Of a DNA stretch of 64,000 nucleotides, positions 8,327-16,939 are shown piece after piece (positions within the stretch are counted from its first letter, which is position 1; the number at the start of each line of letters is the position of its first letter). This DNA comes from Flavobacterium lipolyticum (GTDB taxonomy: Bacteria; Bacteroidota; Bacteroidia; Flavobacteriales; Flavobacteriaceae). Made by a program: the position numbers and the translations under genes. Under the pieces are notes generated by a model. The model made no database searches. It worked only from the letters and a program-made list of their open reading frames with translations, and was not told where the DNA came from. The stretch covers positions 3,955,236-4,019,235 of the forward strand of contig NZ_JAJJMN010000001.1 of NCBI RefSeq assembly GCF_020905335.1, in the 5' to 3' direction.

Positions 8327-9523
8327 TTAAACTTCTTGCTCCTTTTTCAGGATTTCATCCATAACGTTTAAGATTATGGCACAACCTTCTTTGATTTCCT
8401 CTTCAGAAATGGTTAAAGGAGGTGTTATTCGTATCGCGCATCCTTCAAACAGCAACCAGAATAAAATGAGCCCTTTGTCCTGACAGTTCAAAATAACCTG
8501 ATTGGTAATTTCGGCAGTTTCGGTCATGGCGGCAAGCATTAATCCTTTTCCTCTAACTTCCTTTATCAAAGGATGTACCAAAAGCGATCGGAAGAGTTTT
8601 TCTTTCTCTAAGGTCTCTTCCATTAGATTTGTTTCAGTTAATTCCTGCAAAGTAGCCAGACATGCTGACGCAATGACAGGATGACCTCCGAAAGTAGTGA
8701 TATGCCCCAATTTAGGATTTTCGGTTAACAGATCCATTTTTTCTGCCGATGCTGTAAAAGCGCCTACCGGCATTCCGCCACCCATACCTTTTCCCATAAC
8801 TACAATGTCGGGAATAACATCATAGGTTTGAAAACCAAATAGTTTTCCGGTTCTCCCAAAACCAGGTTGGATTTCGTCAACGATCATCATAGCGCCAACT
8901 TCGTCACAGCGTTTTCTGACTTTTTGCAGAAAATTGTCATGAGGTTCAATAAATCCGGCACCACCCTGAATAGTTTCTAAAAGTATAGCAGCAGTTCTGG
9001 TCGTTATCTTTTGTAAATCTTCTTCGTTGTTAAAGGTGATGAAATCAACATCGGGAAGAAGCGGTCTGAAGGCCTGTTTGCGCTCTTCAAAGCCCATAAC
9101 ACTCATAGATCCCATAGTATTGCCATGATAAGCATTATGACACGAAATAAGCTGACTGCGGCCTGTTGCTCGTTTGGCTAACTTCAGAGCTCCTTCTATC
9201 GCTTCTGTTCCTGAATTTACCAGGTAAGTTTTGCTTAGTGATTCAGGCAGGAGTGAAGCCATGAGTTTGCAATATTCGACAGCGGGACTTTGTGAGTATT
9301 CGCCATAAACCATCACGTGCGAATACTTGTCCAATTGATCTTTGATAGCCTGATTGACCCTCGGGTGCTGGTGCCCAAGTGTACAAGCAGAGACACCTGC
9401 TACAAAATCTAAGTATTTTTTATCGTTAGTGTCGTAAATGTACGAGCCAATGGCATGTGAAACCTCCATTCCCAATGGGTATGGTGAAGTTTGTGCCTGG
9501 TATTTTATAAAATCTGGATTCAT
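8327..9523 (-). CDS. Class III PLP-dependent aminotransferase (acetylornithine/ornithine type)
   Basis: 398 residues, typical of aspartate-aminotransferase-superfamily class III enzymes such as ArgD, RocD and GabT. The PLP-binding Lys is Lys245 in VVMGKGMGGGMPVGA. The Asp that contacts the pyridine ring is Asp216 in MIVDEIQPGFGRTG. The phosphate-binding NSGTEAIEGALKLA block is near 103-117. The amino donor cannot be read from sequence; the gene is not beside arginine genes, so ArgD is not assigned. The next gene upstream encodes an OstA-like protein on the same strand after 85 bases of repeat-like spacer. Confidence 0.88.
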   Translation of the reverse strand: MNPDFIKYQAQTSPYPLGMEVSHAIGSYIYDTNDKKYLDFVAGVSACTLGHQHPRVNQAIKDQLDKYSHVMVYGEYSQSPAVEYCKLMASLLPESLSKTYLVNSGTEAIEGALKLAKRATGRSQLISCHNAYHGNTMGSMSVMGFEERKQAFRPLLPDVDFITFNNEEDLQKITTRTAAILLETIQGGAGFIEPHDNFLQKVRKRCDEVGAMMIVDEIQPGFGRTGKLFGFQTYDVIPDIVVMGKGMGGGMPVGAFTASAEKMDLLTENPKLGHITTFGGHPVIASACLATLQELTETNLMEETLEKEKLFRSLLVHPLIKEVRGKGLMLAAMTETAEITNQVILNCQDKGLILFWLLFEGCAIRITPPLTISEEEIKEGCAIILNVMDEILKKEQEV

Positions 9524-9530
9524 TTTTTTT

Positions 9531-9610
9531 GAGGTTCTGAGTTTAGTCGCAGTTTTTAGTCGCAGTCGCAGTTTTTATCTACTGAGAACTGAGACTGAAA
9601 ACTGAAAACT
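9531..9610. repeat. Low-complexity spacer repeat
   Basis: Starts with gaggttctgag, then three copies of gtcgcagt and a run of actgagaact / actgaaaact units. It belongs to the same loose 8-bp-period family as 20075 and 35851. Confidence 0.55.
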
Positions 9611-11279
9611 ATTTTTTAGTCTTACTCTTAGCGTTTGTGGTGGTCTTCACTGTGGGTTTCTTTTTGTCGTAATCCAAGGTTTCTTTCCTTACTTTTAGAG
9701 GTACATTTTTATCTTTAGCCTCTTCGTCTTTTCCCTCCTGGATTAATTTATCGTTCATTTCATTGTCTTCGGCTGTAAAGATATCGTCTTTCGACTTTAT
9801 TCGTTCGTCGCCGCGCCAGCGCAAGCCTTTTAATTTACGGGCGTTTTCAGGTAAATCGGCTTCGGGATATACGTCACCGTCGACTTTGTTGAAAAATGTG
9901 ATGGTTTCAATATCGTTATTTTCGATAATCAGATTGATTTTACTGCTTACATTTTTATTGATTCCAATTAGCTCATTGTCATCATTTCGCATGTAGTAGA
10001 TTACCTCGGTGTTTTTGATAACGTCGACATCATGTAGTTTTCCTTCCCTGAATTTTCCAAATAAATTGAGTCCCTTGACCTGATTATAGCCGGTTCCGAG
10101 GGTATCCCGCGAGACTATAAAGGTGTTGTTGAGGACTTTTAAAGAGTCCAGCTTTTTGGTGTTTTTGTCACCAATAAGATGCATGACATCTCCTGTGATT
10201 TGGCTTTCTCCATTCCAAAGAATCGGGTTGCCAATTAGTTTTGTCAAAGCAGTCTTGGAATTGGAATGAATAGAATCACATTTTCCGCTCATGTCTATTT
10301 TGTAAAAACGTACATTGTTGTAAGCTCTTAGAATTCGTTCCCCTTCTTTTCCGGTAACCATCAGTTTTTTTCCGTGAATATAAACTGAATCTTTTTCAAC
10401 CAGATTAATGGCTACGGCTCTTTTGGTGACAAACATCGAATCTTTGAGCTTGTAAATCTCAGCATAATGGCCTTTTACGATGCCACGATTGATGGAGTCC
10501 GTGATTTTTACATTTCGGGTGGCAGAGGCAAATTCAATATTTCGATTATAGTATAAACTGTCCCCTTCTATGAGGCGATCATCATATTTGATGTAAGATT
10601 TCCGTAAAAAATGTGCAAGATTCTTCTTGGTATCATAAAAACCCCTTTCCGTGTAAATATAATTGGATTTACTGGTAATCGTTGAAGGGCCAAGTAAATA
10701 GGAGTGTCCTGAATTGCTATAGTAATCTAAATGATTGGATTTGATCACATATTTTGGATTGGTAATCGTAACCGCAGTCAGGAATTGAAACTTTTTCTCG
10801 GCCACAAAATACCTTCCTGATTTACTAACCAATGTATTGTCTTTGTTGATGATAGTTCCTTTGGTGTTGTAAAATACCTGCTGAATATTTCGGTCAAAGT
10901 TTATTGTATCCGTACTTAAAGTTGCATCAGGTGAACTCATGACTGCGTCACCGGTCGCAAAAGCTTTTTTTACATTACCACTGTATTCGGCATATTTACT
11001 GTTTAGAAATAAGGTGTCACCTTGTACCAATTGCACATTTCCAAAAGCTTTAAGATAATTTTCTTTTTGAAAGAAATAAGCTTTATTACAGGTCAGTACA
11101 ACCCCGTCATGATTCACTTTTACATTTCCGGTAAGCAGTAAAGCACCCGGGATTTCGTTTTCGTTGATTTCTTGAAAATCAGCATTTTCAACAATTATTG
11201 TTTTAGGTTTTTGAGCAAAAAGATCTTGTATGCTTAAAAAAAGCAAACAAAAGGATATGAAAAATAGTAATTTCTTCAA
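9609..11279 (-). CDS. OstA-like protein (LptA/OstA fold, LPS export)
   Basis: 556 residues with a Sec signal peptide (MKKLLFFISFCLLFL, cleavage after LFAQ). The body is a long array of beta-strand repeats of the OstA/LptA type: GALLLTGNVKVNHDGVVLTC, ENYLKAFGNVQLVQGDTLF and later blades with xGDSLYYN and xGDVMHL signatures. OstA-like proteins bind or move lipopolysaccharide across the periplasm. In Bacteroidetes the protein is much longer than E. coli LptA (185 residues), and this length is usual. The C-terminus is a Lys/Thr-rich tail. No lptB, lptC or lptD neighbour is in this window. Confidence 0.88.
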   Translation of the reverse strand: MKKLLFFISFCLLFLSIQDLFAQKPKTIIVENADFQEINENEIPGALLLTGNVKVNHDGVVLTCNKAYFFQKENYLKAFGNVQLVQGDTLFLNSKYAEYSGNVKKAFATGDAVMSSPDATLSTDTINFDRNIQQVFYNTKGTIINKDNTLVSKSGRYFVAEKKFQFLTAVTITNPKYVIKSNHLDYYSNSGHSYLLGPSTITSKSNYIYTERGFYDTKKNLAHFLRKSYIKYDDRLIEGDSLYYNRNIEFASATRNVKITDSINRGIVKGHYAEIYKLKDSMFVTKRAVAINLVEKDSVYIHGKKLMVTGKEGERILRAYNNVRFYKIDMSGKCDSIHSNSKTALTKLIGNPILWNGESQITGDVMHLIGDKNTKKLDSLKVLNNTFIVSRDTLGTGYNQVKGLNLFGKFREGKLHDVDVIKNTEVIYYMRNDDNELIGINKNVSSKINLIIENNDIETITFFNKVDGDVYPEADLPENARKLKGLRWRGDERIKSKDDIFTAEDNEMNDKLIQEGKDEEAKDKNVPLKVRKETLDYDKKKPTVKTTTNAKSKTKK

Positions 11280-11609
11280 TGGATTAATTTTTTGTCAAAT
11301 TTATGAAAAAGGTTATAACCTTTATGGATATTAAGATTAATTTATTAATACGGATTTTTTGAATGGATGGATAGGTTTTAATGAAAAATTCTAAATCAAT
11401 TTGATAAAAAATGTTCATTTGGTTTTGAGTTTAATTTATCAACAAAACGGAGTACTCTTACGTTGTAGTTGATGATTTTGTACTTCTATCCAAACAAAAA
11501 AGATTTTTAGGTTTCCGTGAATTTAAAAATTAGTCTAAATTTAGAAAATGGTTTTCAGAATCAGGAATGTTATTTCCGATTTGGAGATCAATCAGATTAT
11601 AAAGAAAAT

Positions 11610-13481
11610 ATGATAAATAAGAATTTTTTTGTTGCGGGACTTGCTGTGGTTCTGCTATTTTCGGCCTGTAAAACCAAAGATCTAAAAATGAATACAAGTA
11701 AAGAAGAGACTCGTAAGGATGCTAAAATTGTGGTCTATCAGGTTTTTACGCGTTTGTTTGGAAATAAAAATACCACTAATAAGCCGTGGGGGACGATCGA
11801 GGAAAATGGTGTTGGAAAATTGAATGATTTTACGAACAAAGCGCTGCAGGAGATTAAGGATTTAGGCGTTACCCATATTTGGTATACAGGTGTTCCGCAT
11901 CATGCATTGGTGGGCGATTATAAGGCGTATGGAATTTCAGATGATGATCCGGAAGTGGTAAAAGGCCGTGCAGGATCTCCGTATGCTGTAAAAGATTATT
12001 ACAATGTAAATCCCGATTTAGCGGTGAATCCGGCAAACAGATTACAGGAGTTTGAAGCGTTAATAGGGCGTACGCACAAAGCCGGACTAAAGCTGATTAT
12101 TGATATTGTACCCAATCATATTGCAAGAAAATATGAAGGTAAAAGTAACCCGGCAGGAGTAAGAGATTTTGGAGCCGATGATGATGTGAATATGGAATAT
12201 AAACGGGATAACAATTTTTACTATATCCCAAACAATCATTTTGAAATACCGAGTGGAGATATTCCGTTAAATGGAGAAAAAAATGCACTTGTAGACGGGG
12301 TATTTAATGAAGATCCTGCAAAATGGACTGGAAACGGTTCTCGAAAAGCGAAACCCGACCAAAACGACTGGTATGAAACGGTGAAAGTAAATTATGGAAT
12401 TCGTCCTGACGGATCAAAGGATTTTATGGAACTTCCTGCGGGATTTGATCAAAAATCGTATCAGGAACATTTTGCTTTTTGGCAGGACAAAGACGTTCCG
12501 GATTCCTGGAAAAAGTTCAGGTCTATTGCTTTGTATTGGATTGACAAAGGGGTAGATGGTTTCCGTTATGATATGGCGGAGATGGTACCCTACGAATTTT
12601 GGAGTTATATGAATTCGGCAATTAAGATGAAAAATCCAAATACCTTTTTATTGGCTGAAGTTTACAATCCAAAGGAATATCGTAATTATATTCGTTTGGG
12701 AAAAATGGACTATCTCTATGATAAAGTAGAAACTTATGATAAGCTGAAAGATATTATTCGCGGAAAATCACTGCCAGATGGATTATCGGATATTCAGAAA
12801 GGAATGGAAGATATTGAGCACAATATGTTGCATTTTTTAGACAATCATGATGAGCAGCGATTAGCTAGCTCTGAGTTTGCAGGAACTCCCGAACGTGGGA
12901 AGCCGTTAATGGTGGTTTCTGCGACAATTAGTACGGCTCCAACTATGGTTTACTTTGGACAGGAAGTAGGTGAGGCAGCGAATGAGAATGCCGGTTTTGG
13001 AACGCGTTCCAGAACATCGATATTTGATTATATTGGAGTACCAAATCATCAACGTTGGATGAATGAAGGGAAGTTTGATGGCGGGCAGCTTTCAGATTCA
13101 GAAAAGAAGCTGCGTGATTTTTATAAGAAATTGCTAAATTTTTGCCTTAAAAGCCCTGCTTTAATGGGGAGTTTTCAGGAAATTCAAAGTGTAAATCGTC
13201 AAAATAATAGAGGCTACGACGATTTAATTTATTCGTATGTACGTTGGTCAGAGCATCAAAAACTGATCATCGTGACTAATTTTTCTTCGGAAAAAACAAG
13301 TGAGTTTGATTTGAAAATTCCTTCGGATATTATTTCAAAATGGAACTTAAGAGATGGAGTTTACCATCTTAAAGATGAATTGTACGAGAAGAGTATTGTG
13401 CAATTAAAAGTAAATAATGGTGAAGGAGTGGTGAGGGTGAAAATAATGCCTTCGGAGTCATTTATTTTTGAATTAAAGTAA
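11610..13481 (+). CDS. GH13 alpha-amylase family lipoprotein
   Basis: 623 residues from the ATG at 11610, chosen over the in-frame GTG at 11517 because it starts a lipoprotein signal (MINKNFFVAGLAVVLLFSAC, lipobox LFSAC). GH13 enzymes cleave or transfer alpha-glucosidic bonds. The catalytic residues are visible: nucleophile Asp321 in GVDGFRYDMAE, acid/base Glu350 in LLAEVYNP and Asp414 in FLDNHDEQR. The early barrel motif DIVPNH is also present. A C-terminal beta domain follows. The lipid anchor places it at the envelope. No SusC/SusD pair lies next to it, so it is not in a standard starch-utilisation locus here. The upstream gap 11280-11609 shows no clear promoter. Confidence 0.92.
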   Translation: MINKNFFVAGLAVVLLFSACKTKDLKMNTSKEETRKDAKIVVYQVFTRLFGNKNTTNKPWGTIEENGVGKLNDFTNKALQEIKDLGVTHIWYTGVPHHALVGDYKAYGISDDDPEVVKGRAGSPYAVKDYYNVNPDLAVNPANRLQEFEALIGRTHKAGLKLIIDIVPNHIARKYEGKSNPAGVRDFGADDDVNMEYKRDNNFYYIPNNHFEIPSGDIPLNGEKNALVDGVFNEDPAKWTGNGSRKAKPDQNDWYETVKVNYGIRPDGSKDFMELPAGFDQKSYQEHFAFWQDKDVPDSWKKFRSIALYWIDKGVDGFRYDMAEMVPYEFWSYMNSAIKMKNPNTFLLAEVYNPKEYRNYIRLGKMDYLYDKVETYDKLKDIIRGKSLPDGLSDIQKGMEDIEHNMLHFLDNHDEQRLASSEFAGTPERGKPLMVVSATISTAPTMVYFGQEVGEAANENAGFGTRSRTSIFDYIGVPNHQRWMNEGKFDGGQLSDSEKKLRDFYKKLLNFCLKSPALMGSFQEIQSVNRQNNRGYDDLIYSYVRWSEHQKLIIVTNFSSEKTSEFDLKIPSDIISKWNLRDGVYHLKDELYEKSIVQLKVNNGEGVVRVKIMPSESFIFELK

Positions 13482-13489
13482 TTGTAGAC

Positions 13490-13585
13490 ATCTGCTTAAA
13501 GGGCTGAAAGCCTGAAAGCATGGTGCAACGCACTATGAGAAAAATTAAAAGTGATTATTACCCTGAAAGGGTAAAAGCAAATAGA
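13490..13585. repeat. ctgaaag/gcaacgcac mini-palindrome repeat
   Basis: Contains ggctgaaagcc and ccctgaaaggg mini-palindromes and gtgcaacgcacta. The same modules are spread through 23600-23990. Confidence 0.55.
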
Positions 13586-13586
13586 T

Positions 13587-13625
13587 AAAAAAAGCTGATA
13601 CTTAAAATGTAGTATCAGCTTTTTT
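13587..13625. terminator. Bidirectional terminator, amylase / SOD
   Basis: AAAAGCTGATAC pairs perfectly with GTATCAGCTTTT around a 10-base loop, with A and T runs on the two sides. It lies between two convergent genes. Confidence 0.85.
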
Positions 13626-13630
13626 ATGAT

Positions 13631-14410
13631 TTATACTTTTTTGACTTTTTTCAAAGCTTCGATGTAATTTTCGTTTACTTTTTCCCAGTTAATATGCTGA
13701 TAAAAAGCATCAATATAACTCCCTTTTCTGTTTTGGTAATCCAGATAGTAAGCATGTTCCCAAAGATCAATTCCTAAAATAGGAGTTCCGGGAATCAGGG
13801 CGTTTTTCATTAAAGGATTGTCCTGATTTTCCGTAGTTGTTATTTGAAGTTTTCCGGCTCTGTCGACAATCAGCCAAACCCATCCGGATCCGAATTGTTT
13901 GGTTGCCTGACCTTTGAACTGGCTGGTTAGATTGCTTAAAGAACCAAACTCTTTATTGATCGAACCTGCTAAAGTATCTTTTGGAGTTTGTTCTTTTGGT
14001 GTTAGAATATTAAAATAAAGCGTATGATTGTAGTATCCACCTGCATTTTGACGAAGCTTGGCATTGCTAAGGTCCATTTTTTTAAGAATATCTTCTATAG
14101 GCAGATTTTCAAACTCCGTATTTACAATTTCTTTGTTGAAATTGTTGGTATAAGTTAAATAATGTTTTGAATAATGTGTTTCCAGAGTAAGAGTTCTTAT
14201 GGCAGGAGCCAAAGCATCATAAGAAAAGGGCAGTTTTGTCAGTTCAAAAGAACCTGGGTCTGCTTTTACATCATTTGGAGATCCAATGGTGATTTTTTCT
14301 TCTTTTGTAGGCAAAGGAACCTCTACAACTTCGGTTAACTTATTGTCATTACATGAAAATAATAGAAAGAATGAAGCCAAAATGCTAAAACGAACAATGT
14401 TTTTCTTCAT
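13631..14410 (-). CDS. Fe/Mn superoxide dismutase, lipoprotein form
   Basis: 259 residues. SODs of this family convert superoxide to oxygen and hydrogen peroxide. The metal ligands are His79 (LETHYSKHY), His129 (GGYYNHTLYF), Asp215 and His219 (GIDLWEHAYY). Unusually the protein starts with a lipoprotein signal (MKKNIVRFSILASFFLLFSC, Cys20) and about 35 residues of linker, so it should be outside the cytoplasm. It is the last gene of the LUD-cdsA-psd-ACBP run, 8 bases after ACBP. Gly-Gly-Tyr-Tyr around the second His fits the Fe/Mn family, but the metal cannot be told from this alone. Confidence 0.92.
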   Translation of the reverse strand: MKKNIVRFSILASFFLLFSCNDNKLTEVVEVPLPTKEEKITIGSPNDVKADPGSFELTKLPFSYDALAPAIRTLTLETHYSKHYLTYTNNFNKEIVNTEFENLPIEDILKKMDLSNAKLRQNAGGYYNHTLYFNILTPKEQTPKDTLAGSINKEFGSLSNLTSQFKGQATKQFGSGWVWLIVDRAGKLQITTTENQDNPLMKNALIPGTPILGIDLWEHAYYLDYQNRKGSYIDAFYQHINWEKVNENYIEALKKVKKV

Positions 14411-14418
14411 AATGTTAG

Positions 14419-14688
14419 TTATTTTGATGTTAGTGAATTAATGATTGCAATATAGTTTTCTTTGGCTTCCTCAGCTGTAAGATGACTTATTTGCATCCAG
14501 GCATTTGTTTTGAAAGCATTTCGTAAATCAAAATTATCCGATTGATTGTAAACTGCTGTTCCAAAAGTTGCTTGTTTGTAATAGGCATAGAGTCTCAACT
14601 GCACGTCTTGTGGCAGTGTAGCCTGAGTCATTTTTAAAGCGGTCTCAACGGCCTCTGAAAAACGAGTATCTAAATCTTTTTCAGTCAT
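14419..14688 (-). CDS. Acyl-CoA-binding protein
   Basis: 89 residues, the standard length of an ACBP four-helix domain. These small cytoplasmic proteins bind long-chain acyl-CoA and buffer or deliver it. The family motif YAYYKQATFGT with the conserved Tyr-Lys-Gln-Ala-Thr run is at about 35-45, followed by the AW-x-IxxLTxEEAKExY helix near the C-terminus. The start codon overlaps the psd stop codon by one base. Its place beside cdsA and psd fits a role in phospholipid assembly, though this is inferred from position. Confidence 0.92.
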   Translation of the reverse strand: MTEKDLDTRFSEAVETALKMTQATLPQDVQLRLYAYYKQATFGTAVYNQSDNFDLRNAFKTNAWMQISHLTAEEAKENYIAIINSLTSK

Positions 14689-15341
14689 TAAGCTTTTGTA
14701 GCGATGATGGTTTTTCCACCAATTGCTTTTTGGTTTAATACTACATTGATTGGAGTACCTAAAGGTAAAAATAAATCTACTCTTGAACCAAATTTTATAA
14801 ATCCGGCATCTGTTCCTTGAACAACCTGCATTCCTTCTTTAGCGTAATTTACAATTCTACGCGCCAAAGCTCCTGCAATTTGTCTGTACAATACCTGTCC
14901 AAAAGTTTCATTTTCGATTACAACCGTTGTTCTTTCGTTTTCTTCGCTTGCTTTTGGATGCCAGGCAACTAAAAACTTTCCAGGGTGGTATTTACTAAAT
15001 TTGATGATACCATCCATTGCGTAACGCGTTACGTGTACATTAATTGGTGACATGAAGATAGATACCTGAAGACGTTTGTCTTTAAAAAATTCTCCTTCAT
15101 AAACTTCTTCAATAACCACAACTTTCCCGTCTACAGGAGCAAGAATGTGATCGCTGTTTCTGATTGCGATTCTTTTTGGATTTCTAAAAAATTGCAGAAT
15201 GATAATTAATACTAATAAACCAGCTAGCTGAACTAATATTCTTAGCCAATTGATATCAATGAATTTTTCAGCAATTAAAAGTACAGCTACTGCGAAAACA
15301 GTACCTAACAAAATGGATGGGCCTCCTTCTTTATGAAACAT
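14688..15341 (-). CDS. psd: Phosphatidylserine decarboxylase proenzyme, short type
   Basis: 217 residues. PSD decarboxylates phosphatidylserine to phosphatidylethanolamine. The enzyme makes its own pyruvoyl cofactor by cleaving at a Gly-Ser bond, seen here as Gly185-Ser186 in GFIKFGSRVDLF. One or two membrane helices are at residues 8-50, followed by the conserved LAPVDGKV and FMSPINVHVTR blocks. The length matches the short, archaeal-like PSD group. The gene overlaps the end of cdsA by 11 bases and the start of ACBP by one, so these genes are tightly coupled. Confidence 0.95.
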   Translation of the reverse strand: MFHKEGGPSILLGTVFAVAVLLIAEKFIDINWLRILVQLAGLLVLIIILQFFRNPKRIAIRNSDHILAPVDGKVVVIEEVYEGEFFKDKRLQVSIFMSPINVHVTRYAMDGIIKFSKYHPGKFLVAWHPKASEENERTTVVIENETFGQVLYRQIAGALARRIVNYAKEGMQVVQGTDAGFIKFGSRVDLFLPLGTPINVVLNQKAIGGKTIIATKA

Positions 15342-16218
15342 AATATAAAATTTGATAAAATAAAAATATAATTGGTGCTACAAATATAACACTATCTAGT
15401 CGATCTAATACACCTCCGTGACCCGGCATAATGGAACCGCTGTCTTTTACTCCGGCAACTCTTTTGAATTTGGATTCAATTAAATCCCCAATAGTTCCGA
15501 AGATGCTAACGATTAAAGCAATAATCATCCAGATAAGAATAGATTTAGTGCTAAAATCTGCTTTTGGCTGTATGTATAGTTTGGAAATTAAAAATCCGGC
15601 AAAGGCAGCAAAAACTACTCCGCCAAGGAAACCTTCAATTGTTTTTTTAGGTGAAATACGTTCAAACAATTTATGTTTTCCCATTGACTTTCCAACTAAA
15701 TAGGCAAAGGTGTCATTGGTCCAGATTAAAACAAATAATCCAATGATGATTTTTGGATTGTAATCCTTGATACCAAATGAAATTTTAGTGATGAAAAGAA
15801 AAGGGAGTGTTACATATCCAAGTAAATAAACGTATTTGGATGTTTTGCTGATGATTTGTGTGTCATCAAATAAAAATACAATACATTTTACGGATACAAT
15901 TAAGGTAATGATAAGCAGTGCCGAAAAAAGCTTTTCGGTATCCACAGTAATTATAATATTCTCTTTAAATGTTTTACTGATATAGTTTTCAGTTTCCGTT
16001 TTATAAAAACTGATTAAAGCGACTGCGCTATAAAACAGGGAAACAAATAAAATTGAAAAAATTTTATTGATCCCGACTAAATTACAGAATTCATATGTGG
16101 CGATAATCAGAAAGATGCCAAAAAGAATAATAAAGCTTTCGGTAGAAAACAGAATAGAAGTTAGTAATAAAGCGATATAAACAGCACCAGAAATGGTTCT
16201 CTTGAGTGTTTCGTTCAT
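15331..16218 (-). CDS. cdsA: Phosphatidate cytidylyltransferase
   Basis: 295 residues of a multi-spanning inner-membrane protein with about eight hydrophobic segments. It makes CDP-diacylglycerol from phosphatidate and CTP, the branch point of phospholipid synthesis. The CDP-DAG synthase signature near the C-terminus is clear: KRVAGVKDSGSIMPGHGG followed by VLDRLDS, and upstream SPKKTIEGFLGG. It starts one base after the LUD gene stop and overlaps psd, so it sits in the middle of an envelope-lipid operon. Confidence 0.96.
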   Translation of the reverse strand: MNETLKRTISGAVYIALLLTSILFSTESFIILFGIFLIIATYEFCNLVGINKIFSILFVSLFYSAVALISFYKTETENYISKTFKENIIITVDTEKLFSALLIITLIVSVKCIVFLFDDTQIISKTSKYVYLLGYVTLPFLFITKISFGIKDYNPKIIIGLFVLIWTNDTFAYLVGKSMGKHKLFERISPKKTIEGFLGGVVFAAFAGFLISKLYIQPKADFSTKSILIWMIIALIVSIFGTIGDLIESKFKRVAGVKDSGSIMPGHGGVLDRLDSVIFVAPIIFLFYQILYYVS

Positions 16219-16219
16219 C

Positions 16220-16825
16220 TTAAAGATCTTCTAAGAGCAATAAATACAAGTTTTTGGCAACACTTCCGTATTGCGTAAAATCTTCTTCTTTTGCTTTTTC
16301 GAAATATTTTATTGTGGTAATATTAGTAGGGTAGTCTCTTTCGTATTTGCGTTTGATCGCGCTTAAACCATCGCTTTTGATGGAAAGTATCTGACTTGTT
16401 GTAGCAATAATAACAATGTTTGCAGGTAATTCGTTTGGTTTGTCCTGTCTGATTTGTTTAGATGAGAATAAAATAGAACCTTCGTCAGCAATCAGATTCT
16501 CACAAGTGGCAAGTAAAAATTTTGGATTCCTTGGCGAAAGATAAAGGAGTTTATTTTCTTCAAGCAAACTAAAAAGAGCAGGTTCATAACACAAAACTTC
16601 GTTTTCGAACCAGTCGTTTTCTTCTAAAATGTTTTCAAATTGTTCTGCAACCTCCTGTTTGTTTTCGCAATACAAGAACTTACCTCCATTTTTTTTGAAA
16701 TTAAAAATGAATCTTTCATCGATAGATAAATGACTGTCAGGAGCTTGGTTTGCCCCGTATTCACTTTCATGTTCTTCATCAGAAGCTGGCTCACTGGAGC
16801 CAAATATTTTTTTGAAAAAATTCAT
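16220..16825 (-). CDS. LUD domain-containing protein
   Basis: 201 residues. The pattern of an N-terminal loop, FLYCENKQEVAEQFENIL, then NLIADEGSILFSS and a C-terminal NIVIIATTSQIL strand fits the LutC/YkgG (LUD) family. Other LUD proteins take part in lactate oxidation, but the lutA and lutB genes are not here, so that role cannot be assumed. In this position, between ftsH and cdsA, the gene is likely to be a housekeeping LUD protein of unknown job. It is the first gene of the lipid operon and has a TATCTTTG -7 box about 40 bases upstream. Confidence 0.75.
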   Translation of the reverse strand: MNFFKKIFGSSEPASDEEHESEYGANQAPDSHLSIDERFIFNFKKNGGKFLYCENKQEVAEQFENILEENDWFENEVLCYEPALFSLLEENKLLYLSPRNPKFLLATCENLIADEGSILFSSKQIRQDKPNELPANIVIIATTSQILSIKSDGLSAIKRKYERDYPTNITTIKYFEKAKEEDFTQYGSVAKNLYLLLLEDL

Positions 16826-16862
16826 TTTATATGAAATACTTTACATGTTAATTGAAAACGTT

Positions 16863-16870
16863 CAAAGATA
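16863..16870 (-). promoter_or_regulatory. -7 box of the LUD-cdsA-psd operon
   Basis: TATCTTTG on the minus strand is an exact -7 match. The nearest TTG lies 14 bases further upstream, inside the ftsH terminator stem, which is shorter than usual spacing. Confidence 0.5.
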
Positions 16871-16872
16871 AA

Positions 16873-16911
16873 AAAATCTTAATTCAAAAGGGTGTTTTGA
16901 ATTAAGATTTT
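16873..16911. terminator. Terminator after ftsH
   Basis: Perfect 17-bp arms (AAAATCTTAATTCAAAA and its complement) around GGGTG with A/T runs on both sides. It separates ftsH from the LUD-led operon. Confidence 0.85.
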
Positions 16912-16939
16912 AAAAAATATTACATATTTATTGAATTAT

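Noticed and set aside
11517..11609. Extended N-terminus of the amylase from a GTG
   Set aside because: The extension has no signal-like content and would bury the lipoprotein signal that begins at 11610.
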